Part shown: piece after piece, positions 1 to 7,020 of the stretch
Numbering within the stretch: the stretch's first letter is position 1
Layout: every line of letters begins with the position of its first letter
From: Bacillota bacterium
GTDB taxonomy: Bacteria > Bacillota > Clostridia > Oscillospirales > Ruminococcaceae
Reading direction: 5' to 3'
NCBI GenBank assembly: GCA_023439835.1
Contig: JAEXUW010000004.1
Span: 1 to 64,000 of the forward strand
DNA: 64,000 nucleotides
Made by a program: the position numbers and the translations under genes
Notes under the pieces: generated by a model
Database searches by the model: none
Told to the model about the DNA's origin: nothing
Seen by the model: the letters and a program-made list of their open reading frames with translations, nothing else

Positions 1-59
1 TGTTCAATCTCATCTTGCTTTTCAATTTTTGCTTCATAAATGCATATTTCATTGAACAT
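1..59 (-). CDS. Partial cargo gene start, possibly antibiotic-biosynthesis-monooxygenase-like
   Basis: Only the first 19 codons are in the window: MFNEICIYEAK, then IEKQDEIE. An AAGGCGG ribosome binding site lies 7 bases upstream of the ATG, and a consensus promoter sits at 114-142. The opening resembles small dimeric alpha/beta-barrel (ABM) monooxygenases, but 19 residues cannot prove this. In related conjugative elements the gene after prgI is normally a VirB4-type ATPase; this N-terminus does not look like one, so I infer inserted cargo. The real start is reliable; the product is not. Confidence 0.5.
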   Translation of the reverse strand, partial: MFNEICIYEAKIEKQDEIE

Positions 60-96
60 GGTGATACCGCCTTAATTGTTTTGATTAAATATTGCG

Positions 97-109
97 TGTA
101 TAGTATACA
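97..109. promoter_or_regulatory. Perfect 13-bp palindrome, candidate operator
   Basis: TGTATAGTATACA is an exact inverted repeat around a central base. It lies just downstream of the -10 box of the promoter at 114-142 and before the ribosome binding site of the partial gene, a classic repressor position. No regulator gene is visible next to it, so the repressor family is unknown. Confidence 0.45.
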
Positions 110-113
110 TATC

Positions 114-142
114 ATTATACCACACCGCTCCTCCTACTGCAA
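114..142 (-). promoter_or_regulatory. Sigma-A-type promoter for the partial cargo gene
   Basis: On the minus strand the -35 box TTGCAG (137-142) and the -10 box TATAAT (114-119) are 17 bases apart. It begins 3 bases before the prgI stop codon is reached from downstream, so the cargo gene can be transcribed independently of the transfer operon. Confidence 0.75.
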
Positions 143-144
143 GC

Positions 145-510
145 CTAATTGTTTATAATTTCCTTAATCTCTTCCTCCAAATCTGCCTGCTTTACCGCAT
201 ACTCATAAACATTTTCCGTCTTGTAAGGACGGATTTTAGGGCGGATAAAGCGGCTTTTTACCACAATTTTAACAACCTTTTCAAAAGACTGTCCGTTCTT
301 TTCATACATTGCCGCAAGAAAAGACGGCATTGCCACCACAATAAGCAGAAGCATTGCCGCCGTGTTTCCGATTGCACCTTTGGCGAGAAAATACGTCGGT
401 ACAGCCGTAGCTGCGGCGATAGAAAAGCAGACAAGCTGACGTTTTGTGAGATTAAACGCTACTTTTGTCTTGACCTTAGTCAAGTCCTTTGGCACCTGAA
501 CATACGGCAT
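145..510 (-). CDS. PrgI family conjugal transfer membrane protein
   Basis: A 121-aa protein of the PrgI family, a small inner-membrane component of Gram-positive type IV secretion (mating-pore) systems. Residues 1-25 are the typical cytosolic start (MPYVQVPKDLTKVKTKVAFN). Two adjacent hydrophobic helices at about 27-66 (LVCFSIAAATAVPTYFLA and AMLLLIVVAMPSFLAAMY) form a hairpin, and the tail is charged. The ATG has a GGAGGATTTT site. It overlaps the preceding gene by 35 bases, indicating translational coupling. VirB4/TraE normally follows immediately; here a promoter and an unrelated gene begin instead. Confidence 0.85.
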   Translation of the reverse strand: MPYVQVPKDLTKVKTKVAFNLTKRQLVCFSIAAATAVPTYFLAKGAIGNTAAMLLLIVVAMPSFLAAMYEKNGQSFEKVVKIVVKSRFIRPKIRPYKTENVYEYAVKQADLEEEIKEIINN

Positions 511-877
511 ACATAAAATCCTCCATCATCTGCTGATATGCGGGGCTTTCTTTCGGAATACTGTCAACATAACGGTAAATAAAACGCTGAAATTCATCTT
601 CAACAAAAATACTCAGCTCCATTGTGTCATCATCCGGAAACCAGTCAGCAATAAACATTACCGCCTCATCAAAAAGGCATGACGGCAGTTTTGAAAAGCT
701 GGTTATATCAAAAGCATCATAAAAATCTATATCAAACTGCTTTTTGCAGATATCCGATAACATTCGATATGAAATGCTGTATGGGCTGTCAAGTGAGGCG
801 GCAATTGTAATGTCAGCAAGCTGTTCCAGAAATGCCTGCTGTGATTTGCTGATTGTGTTTGTACAAATTTTTCTCAT
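476..877 (-). CDS. Unknown protein of the conjugation operon
   Basis: A 133-aa soluble, acidic protein without signal peptide or membrane segment. I do not recognise a domain. It starts with a strong AGGAGG site and its end overlaps the prgI start by 35 bases. It lies between the TrbL-like gene and prgI, a slot that holds small poorly characterised genes in Tn1549/CTn-type elements. Context implies a role in, or co-expression with, the mating apparatus; nothing more can be read from the sequence. Confidence 0.7.
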   Translation of the reverse strand: MRKICTNTISKSQQAFLEQLADITIAASLDSPYSISYRMLSDICKKQFDIDFYDAFDITSFSKLPSCLFDEAVMFIADWFPDDDTMELSIFVEDEFQRFIYRYVDSIPKESPAYQQMMEDFMYAVCSGAKGLD

Positions 878-911
878 TTAAAATTCCTCCTAAGATGTGC
901 ATGCCAATTTA

Positions 912-1781
912 TCAATGGGCATTAAATATTGATTTTGATATGCTTGAAGTTTTGAATAATGACATGCAGAGAATTATTGAATATGCCCCAATTTTCAGAA
1001 GCATTCCGTGCAAGTCCGTTGCGTCCGCAAGACCTTTGATAAGAGCTGCATAAATTCCCACGATAACCATAATAAAGAACGCCTGAAACGCAAGTGCCAC
1101 AAGACTTCGGATATAGTTCGTGCCTGTGTTTCCCCATTCACGATTTGTCATTGTTGCGAACGGAATCGGTGCAATAGAACAGTACAGATAAATTTCTATC
1201 ATTCGGCTTACAAGAACAACAGTCACAAGAACGGCTATCGCTTTTACCGCCAGACTGACGATAAGTGCCTCAATCATAAGCAGGAACAGCTCTCCAATAT
1301 CCATAGCATCAAGCCCCGATTTGAATTGCAGATACATTGACAGGACATCAACATTTGTGTCTTTTGAAATTGACGACGCCGACTGATTGACAACCCATTG
1401 CCCGACATCGAATATCGCCATGACAATATCAAAGGTGTGGGACAGTAGAAATACTGCTACGCAAGCCTTGAAAATGAACTTGAAAAATGTTTCTGTTCCA
1501 ATATCGTGCATGTTGTTTTTCTCGGTGATTGCCGTTATCAGCTCATAGCATAAAACAAACGTGATAATAAGTCCCGCAATCGGGATAATTACGTTGTTTG
1601 ATAGGTTTTTTATCATGGTGAAGATATCTATATTCCATTCCGATGGCGTTTTTCCGACCTCTGCGGCAATTTTACCTGTGCTTGCATTCACATCATCGAA
1701 AATATTTATGAATATTCCACCACACACATCTGAAAGAAAGTCGTGTATTGCTTCTTCTATTGCATCCCAAATCTTATCCAT
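912..1781 (-). CDS. TrbL/VirB6-like polytopic mating-channel protein
   Basis: A 289-aa integral membrane protein with about six hydrophobic segments after an amphipathic N-terminus, e.g. VIIPIAGLIITFVLCYELI near 65-83 and ALIVSLAVKAIAVLVTVVLV near 168-187. Size, topology and position between maff2 and prgI match the VirB6/TrbL-like family of Firmicutes conjugative elements, which forms part of the inner-membrane channel. The segment with IYLYCSIAPIPFATMTN is typical of the family. The start has a GGGAGG site. The gene appears intact. Confidence 0.82.
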   Translation of the reverse strand: MDKIWDAIEEAIHDFLSDVCGGIFINIFDDVNASTGKIAAEVGKTPSEWNIDIFTMIKNLSNNVIIPIAGLIITFVLCYELITAITEKNNMHDIGTETFFKFIFKACVAVFLLSHTFDIVMAIFDVGQWVVNQSASSISKDTNVDVLSMYLQFKSGLDAMDIGELFLLMIEALIVSLAVKAIAVLVTVVLVSRMIEIYLYCSIAPIPFATMTNREWGNTGTNYIRSLVALAFQAFFIMVIVGIYAALIKGLADATDLHGMLLKIGAYSIILCMSLFKTSSISKSIFNAH

Positions 1782-1816
1782 CCGATACCTCCCTTCGGTT
1801 TTTTAAAAACGCAGAA

Positions 1817-1839
1817 CGGGCCTGCATATTGCAAGCCCG
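1817..1839 (-). terminator. Intercistronic hairpin after maff2
   Basis: On the minus strand CGGGCTTGCA pairs with TGCAGGCCCG around a 3-base loop (10-bp stem, one G-T pair). An interrupted T-rich tract (GCGTTTTT) follows. It lies between maff2 and the TrbL-like gene, so it is probably a partial terminator or mRNA stabiliser that lowers downstream expression relative to maff2. Confidence 0.55.
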
Positions 1840-1870
1840 ACTGTGTATTTGCCATTTTTGGCACGCCGCA

Positions 1871-2086
1871 TTAACCGAAAAAACCGGAAAGAAGAGGAAC
1901 GAGAGTTGCACCGATAAGGGCAACACCTCCGCCAGCCATAAGTTGCTTCATACCCTGTGACTTAGCACCAGGGTTATCATTACCATAACCTTCAAGAAGA
2001 TTGATTACGCCCCATACGCCAAGACCTGCACCAAGTGCGATAACGAGTGTCTGTAAAGTTCCGATTGCTGAATTAAAAAATTCCAT
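1871..2086 (-). CDS. Maff2 family membrane protein
   Basis: A 71-aa protein with two hydrophobic segments (TLQTLVIALGAGLGVWGVIN and LMAGGGVALIGATLVPLLSG) joined by the charged LLEGYGNDNPGAKSQGMK loop. This is the Maff2 family signature, a VirB2/pilin-like small protein found between the coupling protein and TrbL-like genes of Tn1549-type elements. The ATG has an AAAGGAG site. The downstream hairpin at 1817-1839 fits a need for more of this subunit than of the next gene. Confidence 0.85.
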   Translation of the reverse strand: MEFFNSAIGTLQTLVIALGAGLGVWGVINLLEGYGNDNPGAKSQGMKQLMAGGGVALIGATLVPLLSGFFG

Positions 2087-2136
2087 GTGATTTTCTCCTT
2101 TAAAATAAATATTTTTGTTTTTGGGTACAAAAAAAG

Positions 2137-3930
2137 CTACTGAATTTCTTCAGCAGCTTCATTTGTATCTTTGATAGTTTCGGTACAGTCATAAACTTCG
2201 ACCGTATCCGTTGGTTTGACTTTGAGCTTATGCGACAGATATTTTTCAATATTGAAAGTGTTTCGTTCGTCAGCATCCGACGTGAGATAGTATTTCGGAT
2301 GCTTCAATAAATCATATTTATTACTCAGAAAAGGTCTGACACCTCGAAGCTGTAAAATACATTTTCCTCCGTCCATAACGCTGATTTCGTCCATCGACAT
2401 AAGCTCTTTTCCCACTTTTTGATAGTTAAGGCTGTGGGAAGTTTCCTTGCCTCTGCTTTCGCCTGTATTGTAGAGGTCAATTGTTTCTTTACCGAGAATT
2501 TCGGACATTTCCTTGAGTGTTGATTTTTCCTTACCGCCCAGAAATAGAGTCGTATCGCAGTTACCCACAATAGTATCGGCGTTATCCTTGTAAAGAGCTT
2601 TCAACTGACTTTGCGCCTGCAAAATAATAGAAGCCGATATTTCACGGCTTCTTATTGTGGCTATAAGCTTTTCAAACTTTGGAATTTGTCCGATATTGCT
2701 GAACTCATCAAGGATAAAACGGACATGCACGGGCAGCCGTCCGCCGTATTTGTCATCTGCCTTATCACAAAGCAAATTGAAAAGCTGAGTGTACATTATG
2801 GCTACGATAAAATTAAAAGTATCATCCGTGTCGGAGATTATGACAAAAAGTGCCGTCTTTTTATCGCCTAACGTATCAAGCTCAAGCTCGTCGTACTCCA
2901 TAATATCTCTGAGTTCCTTGATGTCGAAAGGCGCAAGCCTTGCGCCGCAGGAAATTAATATACTCTTAGCAGTTTTACCCGCCGCAAGCTTATATTTTCG
3001 ATATTGCCTTACAGCAAAATGTTCAGGGTCGGTTTTTTCAAGAGTATCAAAAAGAAGGTCAATAGGATTTTTGAAGTCCTCATCTTCCTCCTTTGCCTCA
3101 CTTGCATTAATCATCTCAATAAGCGTATTCAGATTTTTTTCTTCCTCGGGGGCTTCATACCAGATATATCCGATTAGAGCCGAATAATAAAGCCGTTCTG
3201 CCTTAACCCAGAAATCCTCTCCGCCTTGGTTGCCTTCGCCTTTGGTGTTGGCAATAATCGTGTTTACAAGCTTCAAAATATCCTTTTCAGAACGAATATA
3301 CGAGAGGGGATTGTAGTGCATGGACTTTGCAAAATTGATTGTGTTCAGCACTTTTATGCTGTAACCGCCGTGCTTTAGAGCATTACCAACCTCTAAAAGC
3401 ACCGTACCTTTCGGGTCAGTTACCACATATGAAGAATGCATTTGCAGAAGATTCGGCTTAACATAAAACCTTGTTTTACCCGAACCTGAACCGCCGATTA
3501 CAAGCACATTCTTGTTTCGTGCATATTTCGGACCGCTTTTCGGTCTGCCGTCCATGGTCAGCCGTTCGGTTTCGGTTAGGATAACATTTTTCTGAAAGTC
3601 AGCATCCATATATGGTTTGATATCCTCATTATTACCCCAGCGCGCAGAACCGTATTCACAGCCCTTGCGATACTTTTTTGCGTTCTTGCCCTTGACATAG
3701 ATAATCAGCTTTACGATGACACCGCCTGCCGCACCGACAAGCAAGTCAATAGGATTAAAGCTTGGAAGCGGATTTTGAAATACAGTTCCGATATTTCCGA
3801 CAGTATTCATAACCTGTGCACCGATATTTGCTCCGTCCGACATTTGAAATGCCTGCGAAAGCTTATCGAAAGCGTACCCAAACATCAGAAAAGGCAGAAC
3901 CTTGACGACTTTCTGTTTATTGAACTTCAT
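2137..3930 (-). CDS. VirD4/TcpA-type conjugative coupling protein
   Basis: A 597-aa type IV coupling protein, the membrane-anchored ATPase that hands the relaxase-DNA complex to the mating channel. Hydrophobic segments near 10-22 and 62-78 form the anchor. Walker A is GGSGSGKT at 146-153, and the Walker B-like FILDEFSNIG lies near 400. The conserved TraG/VirD4 blocks VTDPKGTVLLEVG and LQAQSQLKALY are present. Its start overlaps the pcfB stop by one base (TAATG). Length is normal for the CD1115-type coupling proteins of Firmicutes elements and no defect is visible. Confidence 0.93.
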   Translation of the reverse strand: MKFNKQKVVKVLPFLMFGYAFDKLSQAFQMSDGANIGAQVMNTVGNIGTVFQNPLPSFNPIDLLVGAAGGVIVKLIIYVKGKNAKKYRKGCEYGSARWGNNEDIKPYMDADFQKNVILTETERLTMDGRPKSGPKYARNKNVLVIGGSGSGKTRFYVKPNLLQMHSSYVVTDPKGTVLLEVGNALKHGGYSIKVLNTINFAKSMHYNPLSYIRSEKDILKLVNTIIANTKGEGNQGGEDFWVKAERLYYSALIGYIWYEAPEEEKNLNTLIEMINASEAKEEDEDFKNPIDLLFDTLEKTDPEHFAVRQYRKYKLAAGKTAKSILISCGARLAPFDIKELRDIMEYDELELDTLGDKKTALFVIISDTDDTFNFIVAIMYTQLFNLLCDKADDKYGGRLPVHVRFILDEFSNIGQIPKFEKLIATIRSREISASIILQAQSQLKALYKDNADTIVGNCDTTLFLGGKEKSTLKEMSEILGKETIDLYNTGESRGKETSHSLNYQKVGKELMSMDEISVMDGGKCILQLRGVRPFLSNKYDLLKHPKYYLTSDADERNTFNIEKYLSHKLKVKPTDTVEVYDCTETIKDTNEAAEEIQ

Positions 3931-4406
3931 TACAGCTCTGCCTCCTTTGATTTGGATTTCTGGCGGGTACGCTCCTGAACCTTTGCCTTGACCTGTTCGC
4001 CGAGAGTTTTAAGCTGTGCTTTAATAGACGGCTTTTCCTCCTTTTTCATCTGGTTTGCTGAAAACTCCTTGAAAGCCATTGTCAGCACGTCCATATCCTT
4101 TGCCTTAAAAAATACAAAGTATTTAGGCGGTTCTTGAGTAACATCTTTCTTGAGGGCATAATCAATGCCGTATTTCCGGGCGGTTTTATCAAAAGCCTTG
4201 ATATTCTGGTCGGTAACTTCAATATTGGTAAGCTGTGCACTGCTTGCGGTTAGCTGCTTCACCGACTGTTTCCCCTTATATACCTTCGGGGATTTATTTT
4301 TCTGCGAGGCAAGAAAGGCTTTCATGCAGTCTTTCAGCACTTTTGCGCTCATTTTGCCTGTTTTTACTGCAAGCGCAACGGTTTTTTCAGAGTTTTGCTC
4401 CTGCAT
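3930..4406 (-). CDS. PcfB family protein (relaxosome/coupling accessory)
   Basis: A 158-aa, strongly basic, soluble protein of the PcfB/DUF3801 family. PcfB of pCF10 helps bring the relaxosome to the coupling protein. Visible features are the N-terminal LAVKTGKMSAKVLKDCMKAF block, a central mixed region ending FVFFKAKDMDVLTMAFKEF, and a lysine/arginine-rich tail. It overlaps the virD4-like start by one base, as expected for coupled partners. A GAAGGAGG site precedes the ATG. Confidence 0.85.
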   Translation of the reverse strand: MQEQNSEKTVALAVKTGKMSAKVLKDCMKAFLASQKNKSPKVYKGKQSVKQLTASSAQLTNIEVTDQNIKAFDKTARKYGIDYALKKDVTQEPPKYFVFFKAKDMDVLTMAFKEFSANQMKKEEKPSIKAQLKTLGEQVKAKVQERTRQKSKSKEAEL

Positions 4407-4439
4407 TGGTAATTCCTCCTTCTTGAATTTTACTCTGTG

Positions 4440-4466
4440 CTAAGGGATTTTTATTGGATATGGCAT
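4440..4466 (-). other. Eight-codon ORF with strong ribosome binding site upstream of pcfB
   Basis: ATG at 4464-4466 follows AAAGGAGGAAACCACA and encodes MPYPIKIP then stop. It ends 33 bases before pcfB starts. It may be a leader peptide or the stub of a gene lost when neighbouring cargo was inserted; the sequence does not decide. Confidence 0.3.
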
Positions 4467-4489
4467 TGTGGTTTCCTCCTTTGGGCATG

Positions 4490-4520
4490 AAAAAAGCAGT
4501 CAAGTTTTTGGTTGACTGCT
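4490..4520 (-). terminator. Rho-independent terminator after the nitrilase gene
   Basis: On the minus strand AGCAGTCAA pairs with TTGACTGCT around an AC-rich loop and is followed by six T. It closes the cargo segment just before pcfB. Confidence 0.8.
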
Positions 4521-4580
4521 ATGTAAATATTCAATTGACTGCTCAATAAATGGGAATTTATCTGGGTAAGGTTATGCTCA
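4512..4580. repeat. Cargo-flanking repeat, copy 1
   Basis: Two blocks, 4512-4537 (TTGACTGCTATGTAAATATT...) and 4570-4580 (GGTTATGCTCA), recur in the same order at 5626-5652 and 5655-5665 behind the acetyltransferase gene. The second block includes the nitrilase stop codon. The blocks are about 90-100% identical, while the spacer between them differs. Confidence 0.7.
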
Positions 4581-5471
4581 TTCTGCACGTATAAATGGTT
4601 CGTTTACTTCATAGCTTAACAAATCAGCATAGGCTTGTGGCTTTCGATAAGCATTTCCCCAAGTTTCAGATTTTCTGTAAGCTCTGATTTTATCCAAATC
4701 AAATTCAGCTATTAGAATTTGTTGTGCAGTATCTGTTGCCTTGATAATAGTGTTGTCAAGATAGTTGCCATTTTTATCAAATATGATTGGAGAAAAAGCA
4801 CATGAATTCCCCCAATTAGTTGCAGGATAATTCGCCATAGCAATGCCCACCATATTTTCAAAAGCTCTCGAACTAAGTTGATTGATTCTTGCTGGGTTCA
4901 TGTCGCAGGCATTGGGAACAAGAATTATTTCCACCCCTTTTAGCATGAGAACTCTTGCACTTTCGGGAAATTCTCTGTCATAACAAATCATTACACCAAT
5001 CTGTACCCCATCAAATTGGCACACTTTAAACTTGTTCCCACACTGAAGCAATTTTTCCAGTGAAAAATCGCAAGTATGCACCTTGGCATAATCTAAAATA
5101 ATGTCGCCATTTCTATCAATAATAACCGCTGTGTTTTGTGGTTTAGATATAGTTTTAGAGAGATATGTGGCACAAATTCCAATGTGAAGCTCTTTTGCAA
5201 TATTCCTAAGAGCCATAACATATTCACTATCAATTGTTATGGCATTTTGCAGCCATATGTCCCTCTCTTTATCAAAGCCAGAATGCAACGGATTGTCAAA
5301 AGCACCGTCAAATGGCGGCGCATAGGCATTCGACCACATTTCTGGGAAAAGGACAAGGTCTGCGCCCATGCGGTAGGCTTTATCGACATATTGTAGTGCT
5401 AACTGTAAATTAGCATTTGTATCATTAGGTTCCGCTTTTTGTTGTACCATAGCAATTTTTAATCTATGCAT
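4578..5471 (-). CDS. Nitrilase-superfamily carbon-nitrogen hydrolase (element cargo)
   Basis: A 297-aa carbon-nitrogen hydrolase, a cytosolic amidase/nitrilase/carbamoylase-type enzyme. The Glu-Lys-Cys triad is complete: E44 in LFPEMW, K130 in YAKVHTCDF and C163 in MICYDREFPES. Substrate cannot be inferred. The start was moved to 5471 because GGAGGAACA directly precedes that ATG, whereas the longer frame opens with an unsupported TTG. The gene has its own promoter (5528-5556) and terminator, lies between direct repeats, and has no known role in conjugation, so it is cargo. Confidence 0.88.
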   Translation of the reverse strand: MHRLKIAMVQQKAEPNDTNANLQLALQYVDKAYRMGADLVLFPEMWSNAYAPPFDGAFDNPLHSGFDKERDIWLQNAITIDSEYVMALRNIAKELHIGICATYLSKTISKPQNTAVIIDRNGDIILDYAKVHTCDFSLEKLLQCGNKFKVCQFDGVQIGVMICYDREFPESARVLMLKGVEIILVPNACDMNPARINQLSSRAFENMVGIAMANYPATNWGNSCAFSPIIFDKNGNYLDNTIIKATDTAQQILIAEFDLDKIRAYRKSETWGNAYRKPQAYADLLSYEVNEPFIRAE

Positions 5472-5527
5472 TGTTCCTCCATACAAATTATAAATAATCT
5501 CCAAAATTCCGATTTCACATTGAACAT

Positions 5528-5556
5528 ATTATACCACATTTTCATGGGTATGTAAA
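5528..5556 (-). promoter_or_regulatory. Promoter of the nitrilase gene
   Basis: Minus-strand TTTACA (5551-5556) and TATAAT (5528-5533) are 17 bases apart. The same promoter, in the same relation to a replication-gene tail, stands in front of the acetyltransferase gene (6183-6210). Confidence 0.75.
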
Positions 5557-5665
5557 GGCGGATATGCTATCCGCTGTATAAATCGTGATTTACATCTGCC
5601 GAATAAAAGTAGCTAAGGTGTTAGCTTGACTGCTATGTAAAGTATTCAGTTGTGGGTTATGCTCA
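5551..5665. repeat. Junction repeat: replication-gene tail plus cargo-flanking repeat copy 2
   Basis: 5551-5610 matches 6205-6267 (3' end of the replication gene, hairpin and -35 box) and 5626-5665 matches 4512-4580. The two matches lie back to back between the two cargo genes, making each cargo gene look like a unit of tail, promoter, gene and conserved downstream block. Confidence 0.7.
5567..5608 (-). pseudogene. Remnant of a second replication-initiator gene 3' end
   Basis: The minus strand encodes FYSADVNHDLYSG then stop, against FYSAEVNHDLYGG then stop at the end of the intact gene at 6222. Most base differences are synonymous or conservative, so this tail came from a diverged homologous gene and not a fresh duplication. 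Similarity continues past the stop through a hairpin and the promoter. Confidence 0.75.
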
Positions 5666-5674
5666 AAATCTTTG

Positions 5675-6127
5675 TTAGCAAAATTTTTCAAAAAGACAGA
5701 TATCGACCGTTCCAACTAAATATCTATTGGTAATTTCAAAACCATGTTTTTTATAAAAATAATGATTCCTGTTTTTTGATAGCGGTGTTTCCAATGACCA
5801 ATGTTCCGCGTCTGAAAAGAAGTCAAAAATAAATCTCATAGCGATTTGACCAATACCATTATTTTCATAGGCAGGTACTACGCAAAGACTTCCTAAATAG
5901 TAATCAAATTTTCCTTTAGTACTCACAATGATGTCACCAATCATGGTATCTGCATCCATAATCTTAAAGGTGTAAGCATTTTTAACTGATTTTTTCATAC
6001 TGTCAAAACTTCTGCCGTATCCAGGACATTCACCATATAACAAGTAATCAGATAAAAAAGAGTCATTTTGAACCCGTATCAATTCATTTATATCATCTAT
6101 TGTTGCTTTTTCAATGTGTATATCCAT
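5675..6127 (-). CDS. GNAT family N-acetyltransferase (element cargo)
   Basis: A 150-aa GNAT acetyltransferase. The acetyl-CoA binding region is visible as LGSLCVVPAYENNGIGQIAM (about 79-98), a Q/RxxGxG/A-type loop (NNGIGQ), followed by the usual helix. YKKHGFEI near 130 is the standard beta6-beta7 element. Acceptor substrate is unknown; small-molecule or aminoglycoside-type modification is possible but not shown. The start has a GGAAGG site. The gene has its own promoter and sits between the replication gene and the junction repeat. Confidence 0.85.
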   Translation of the reverse strand: MDIHIEKATIDDINELIRVQNDSFLSDYLLYGECPGYGRSFDSMKKSVKNAYTFKIMDADTMIGDIIVSTKGKFDYYLGSLCVVPAYENNGIGQIAMRFIFDFFSDAEHWSLETPLSKNRNHYFYKKHGFEITNRYLVGTVDICLFEKFC

Positions 6128-6182
6128 ATATGCACCTTCCTATTATATAAATAACTTTTATTTTACAAATTATATTACTATT

Positions 6183-6210
6183 ATTATACTACATTTATAT
6201 GTTTTGTAAA
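6183..6210 (-). promoter_or_regulatory. Promoter of the acetyltransferase gene
   Basis: Minus-strand TTTACA (6205-6210) and TATAAT (6183-6188) are 16 bases apart, directly after a small hairpin (GCGGATA/TGTCCGC) that follows the replication-gene stop codon. Confidence 0.65.
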
Positions 6211-6221
6211 AGCGGACATTT

Positions 6222-7010
6222 CTATCCGCCATACAAATCATGATTAACCTCTGCCGAATAAAAGCTGTTCATAGTTGTCGGTGCATTGTAGATAACCGAT
6301 TTCAGATAAGCCTTGATATTACGGACTTTTGTGGTGTTCCGCTTCATGCAAAAGAGAATATACTCAATATGCTCTGAATTGATTTTAAGGAAACGACTTT
6401 TAACAACCTCTTTTGGAATATCCTCTTTGCCGATACAAATTGTTTCCTTTGAAGAACAGATACACTCAAGCATTATTTCCACAATTTCATCAAGAAGTTC
6501 TTTATCCTCCTGCTGACAAAGAATATCATATTCAATATTTTCATAGAGAATACTGCGATAAATTTCAATCGTATCCATCGCATCTTGATTGATAGATTGA
6601 TATTTAATATCTTCAGTATTTATTTTTTCTTTAATATCTACTTCTTTAATTAATTGCATTGGATTTTCCGTTATCGGTTTTGCCGTTGTCGGATTTTCCA
6701 ATAACGGATTATCCGTCATCGGCTTTTCATAGATATTATACTCGTTGCCAGTCATTTTCCCTTTATCGTCACGACCCTGACACCTTGTAATATATCCTGC
6801 ATTTTCAAGCTCGACAACCGCTGTACGTATTGCATCAATATTTTCACGGTTGATTACTGTAAGTCCTTTAAGGGAATAGTCCCAATTTTCAGGGAGTGAC
6901 AGCATCTGTGAAAGAAGTCCTTTTGCTTTTAATGATAATCGCTTGTCACGCAAATGGAAATTCGACATTACCGTGTAGCCATCATTCTTTATGACATGAA
7001 ATATCGCCAT
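6222..7010 (-). CDS. Winged-helix replication-initiator-like protein (DUF6017 type)
   Basis: About 262 aa from the ATG at 7010. The N-terminal part (AIFHVIKNDGYTVMSNFHLR, LSLKAKGLLSQMLSLPENWD) is the RepA-N/winged-helix block at the head of Tn1549-type elements. A linker with repeated xxNP motifs (DNPLLENPTTAKPITENP) precedes a C-terminal helical DUF6017-like domain. The start was placed at MAIFHV because family homology begins there and it lies 10 bases after the stop of the upstream gene. Likely functions in element replication or maintenance. Its 3' end is the template of the remnant at 5567-5608. Confidence 0.8.
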   Translation of the reverse strand: MAIFHVIKNDGYTVMSNFHLRDKRLSLKAKGLLSQMLSLPENWDYSLKGLTVINRENIDAIRTAVVELENAGYITRCQGRDDKGKMTGNEYNIYEKPMTDNPLLENPTTAKPITENPMQLIKEVDIKEKINTEDIKYQSINQDAMDTIEIYRSILYENIEYDILCQQEDKELLDEIVEIMLECICSSKETICIGKEDIPKEVVKSRFLKINSEHIEYILFCMKRNTTKVRNIKAYLKSVIYNAPTTMNSFYSAEVNHDLYGG

Positions 7011-7020
7011 TTTAAAATAC

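Noticed and set aside
853..1340. Plus-strand ORFs of 66 and 110 aa opposite the TrbL-like gene
   Set aside because: They mirror an intact membrane protein gene, lack ribosome binding sites, and have compositions typical of antisense shadows.
2789..3187. 132-aa plus-strand ORF inside the virD4-like gene
   Set aside because: Ser/Leu-rich shadow of a well conserved ATPase; no ribosome binding site.
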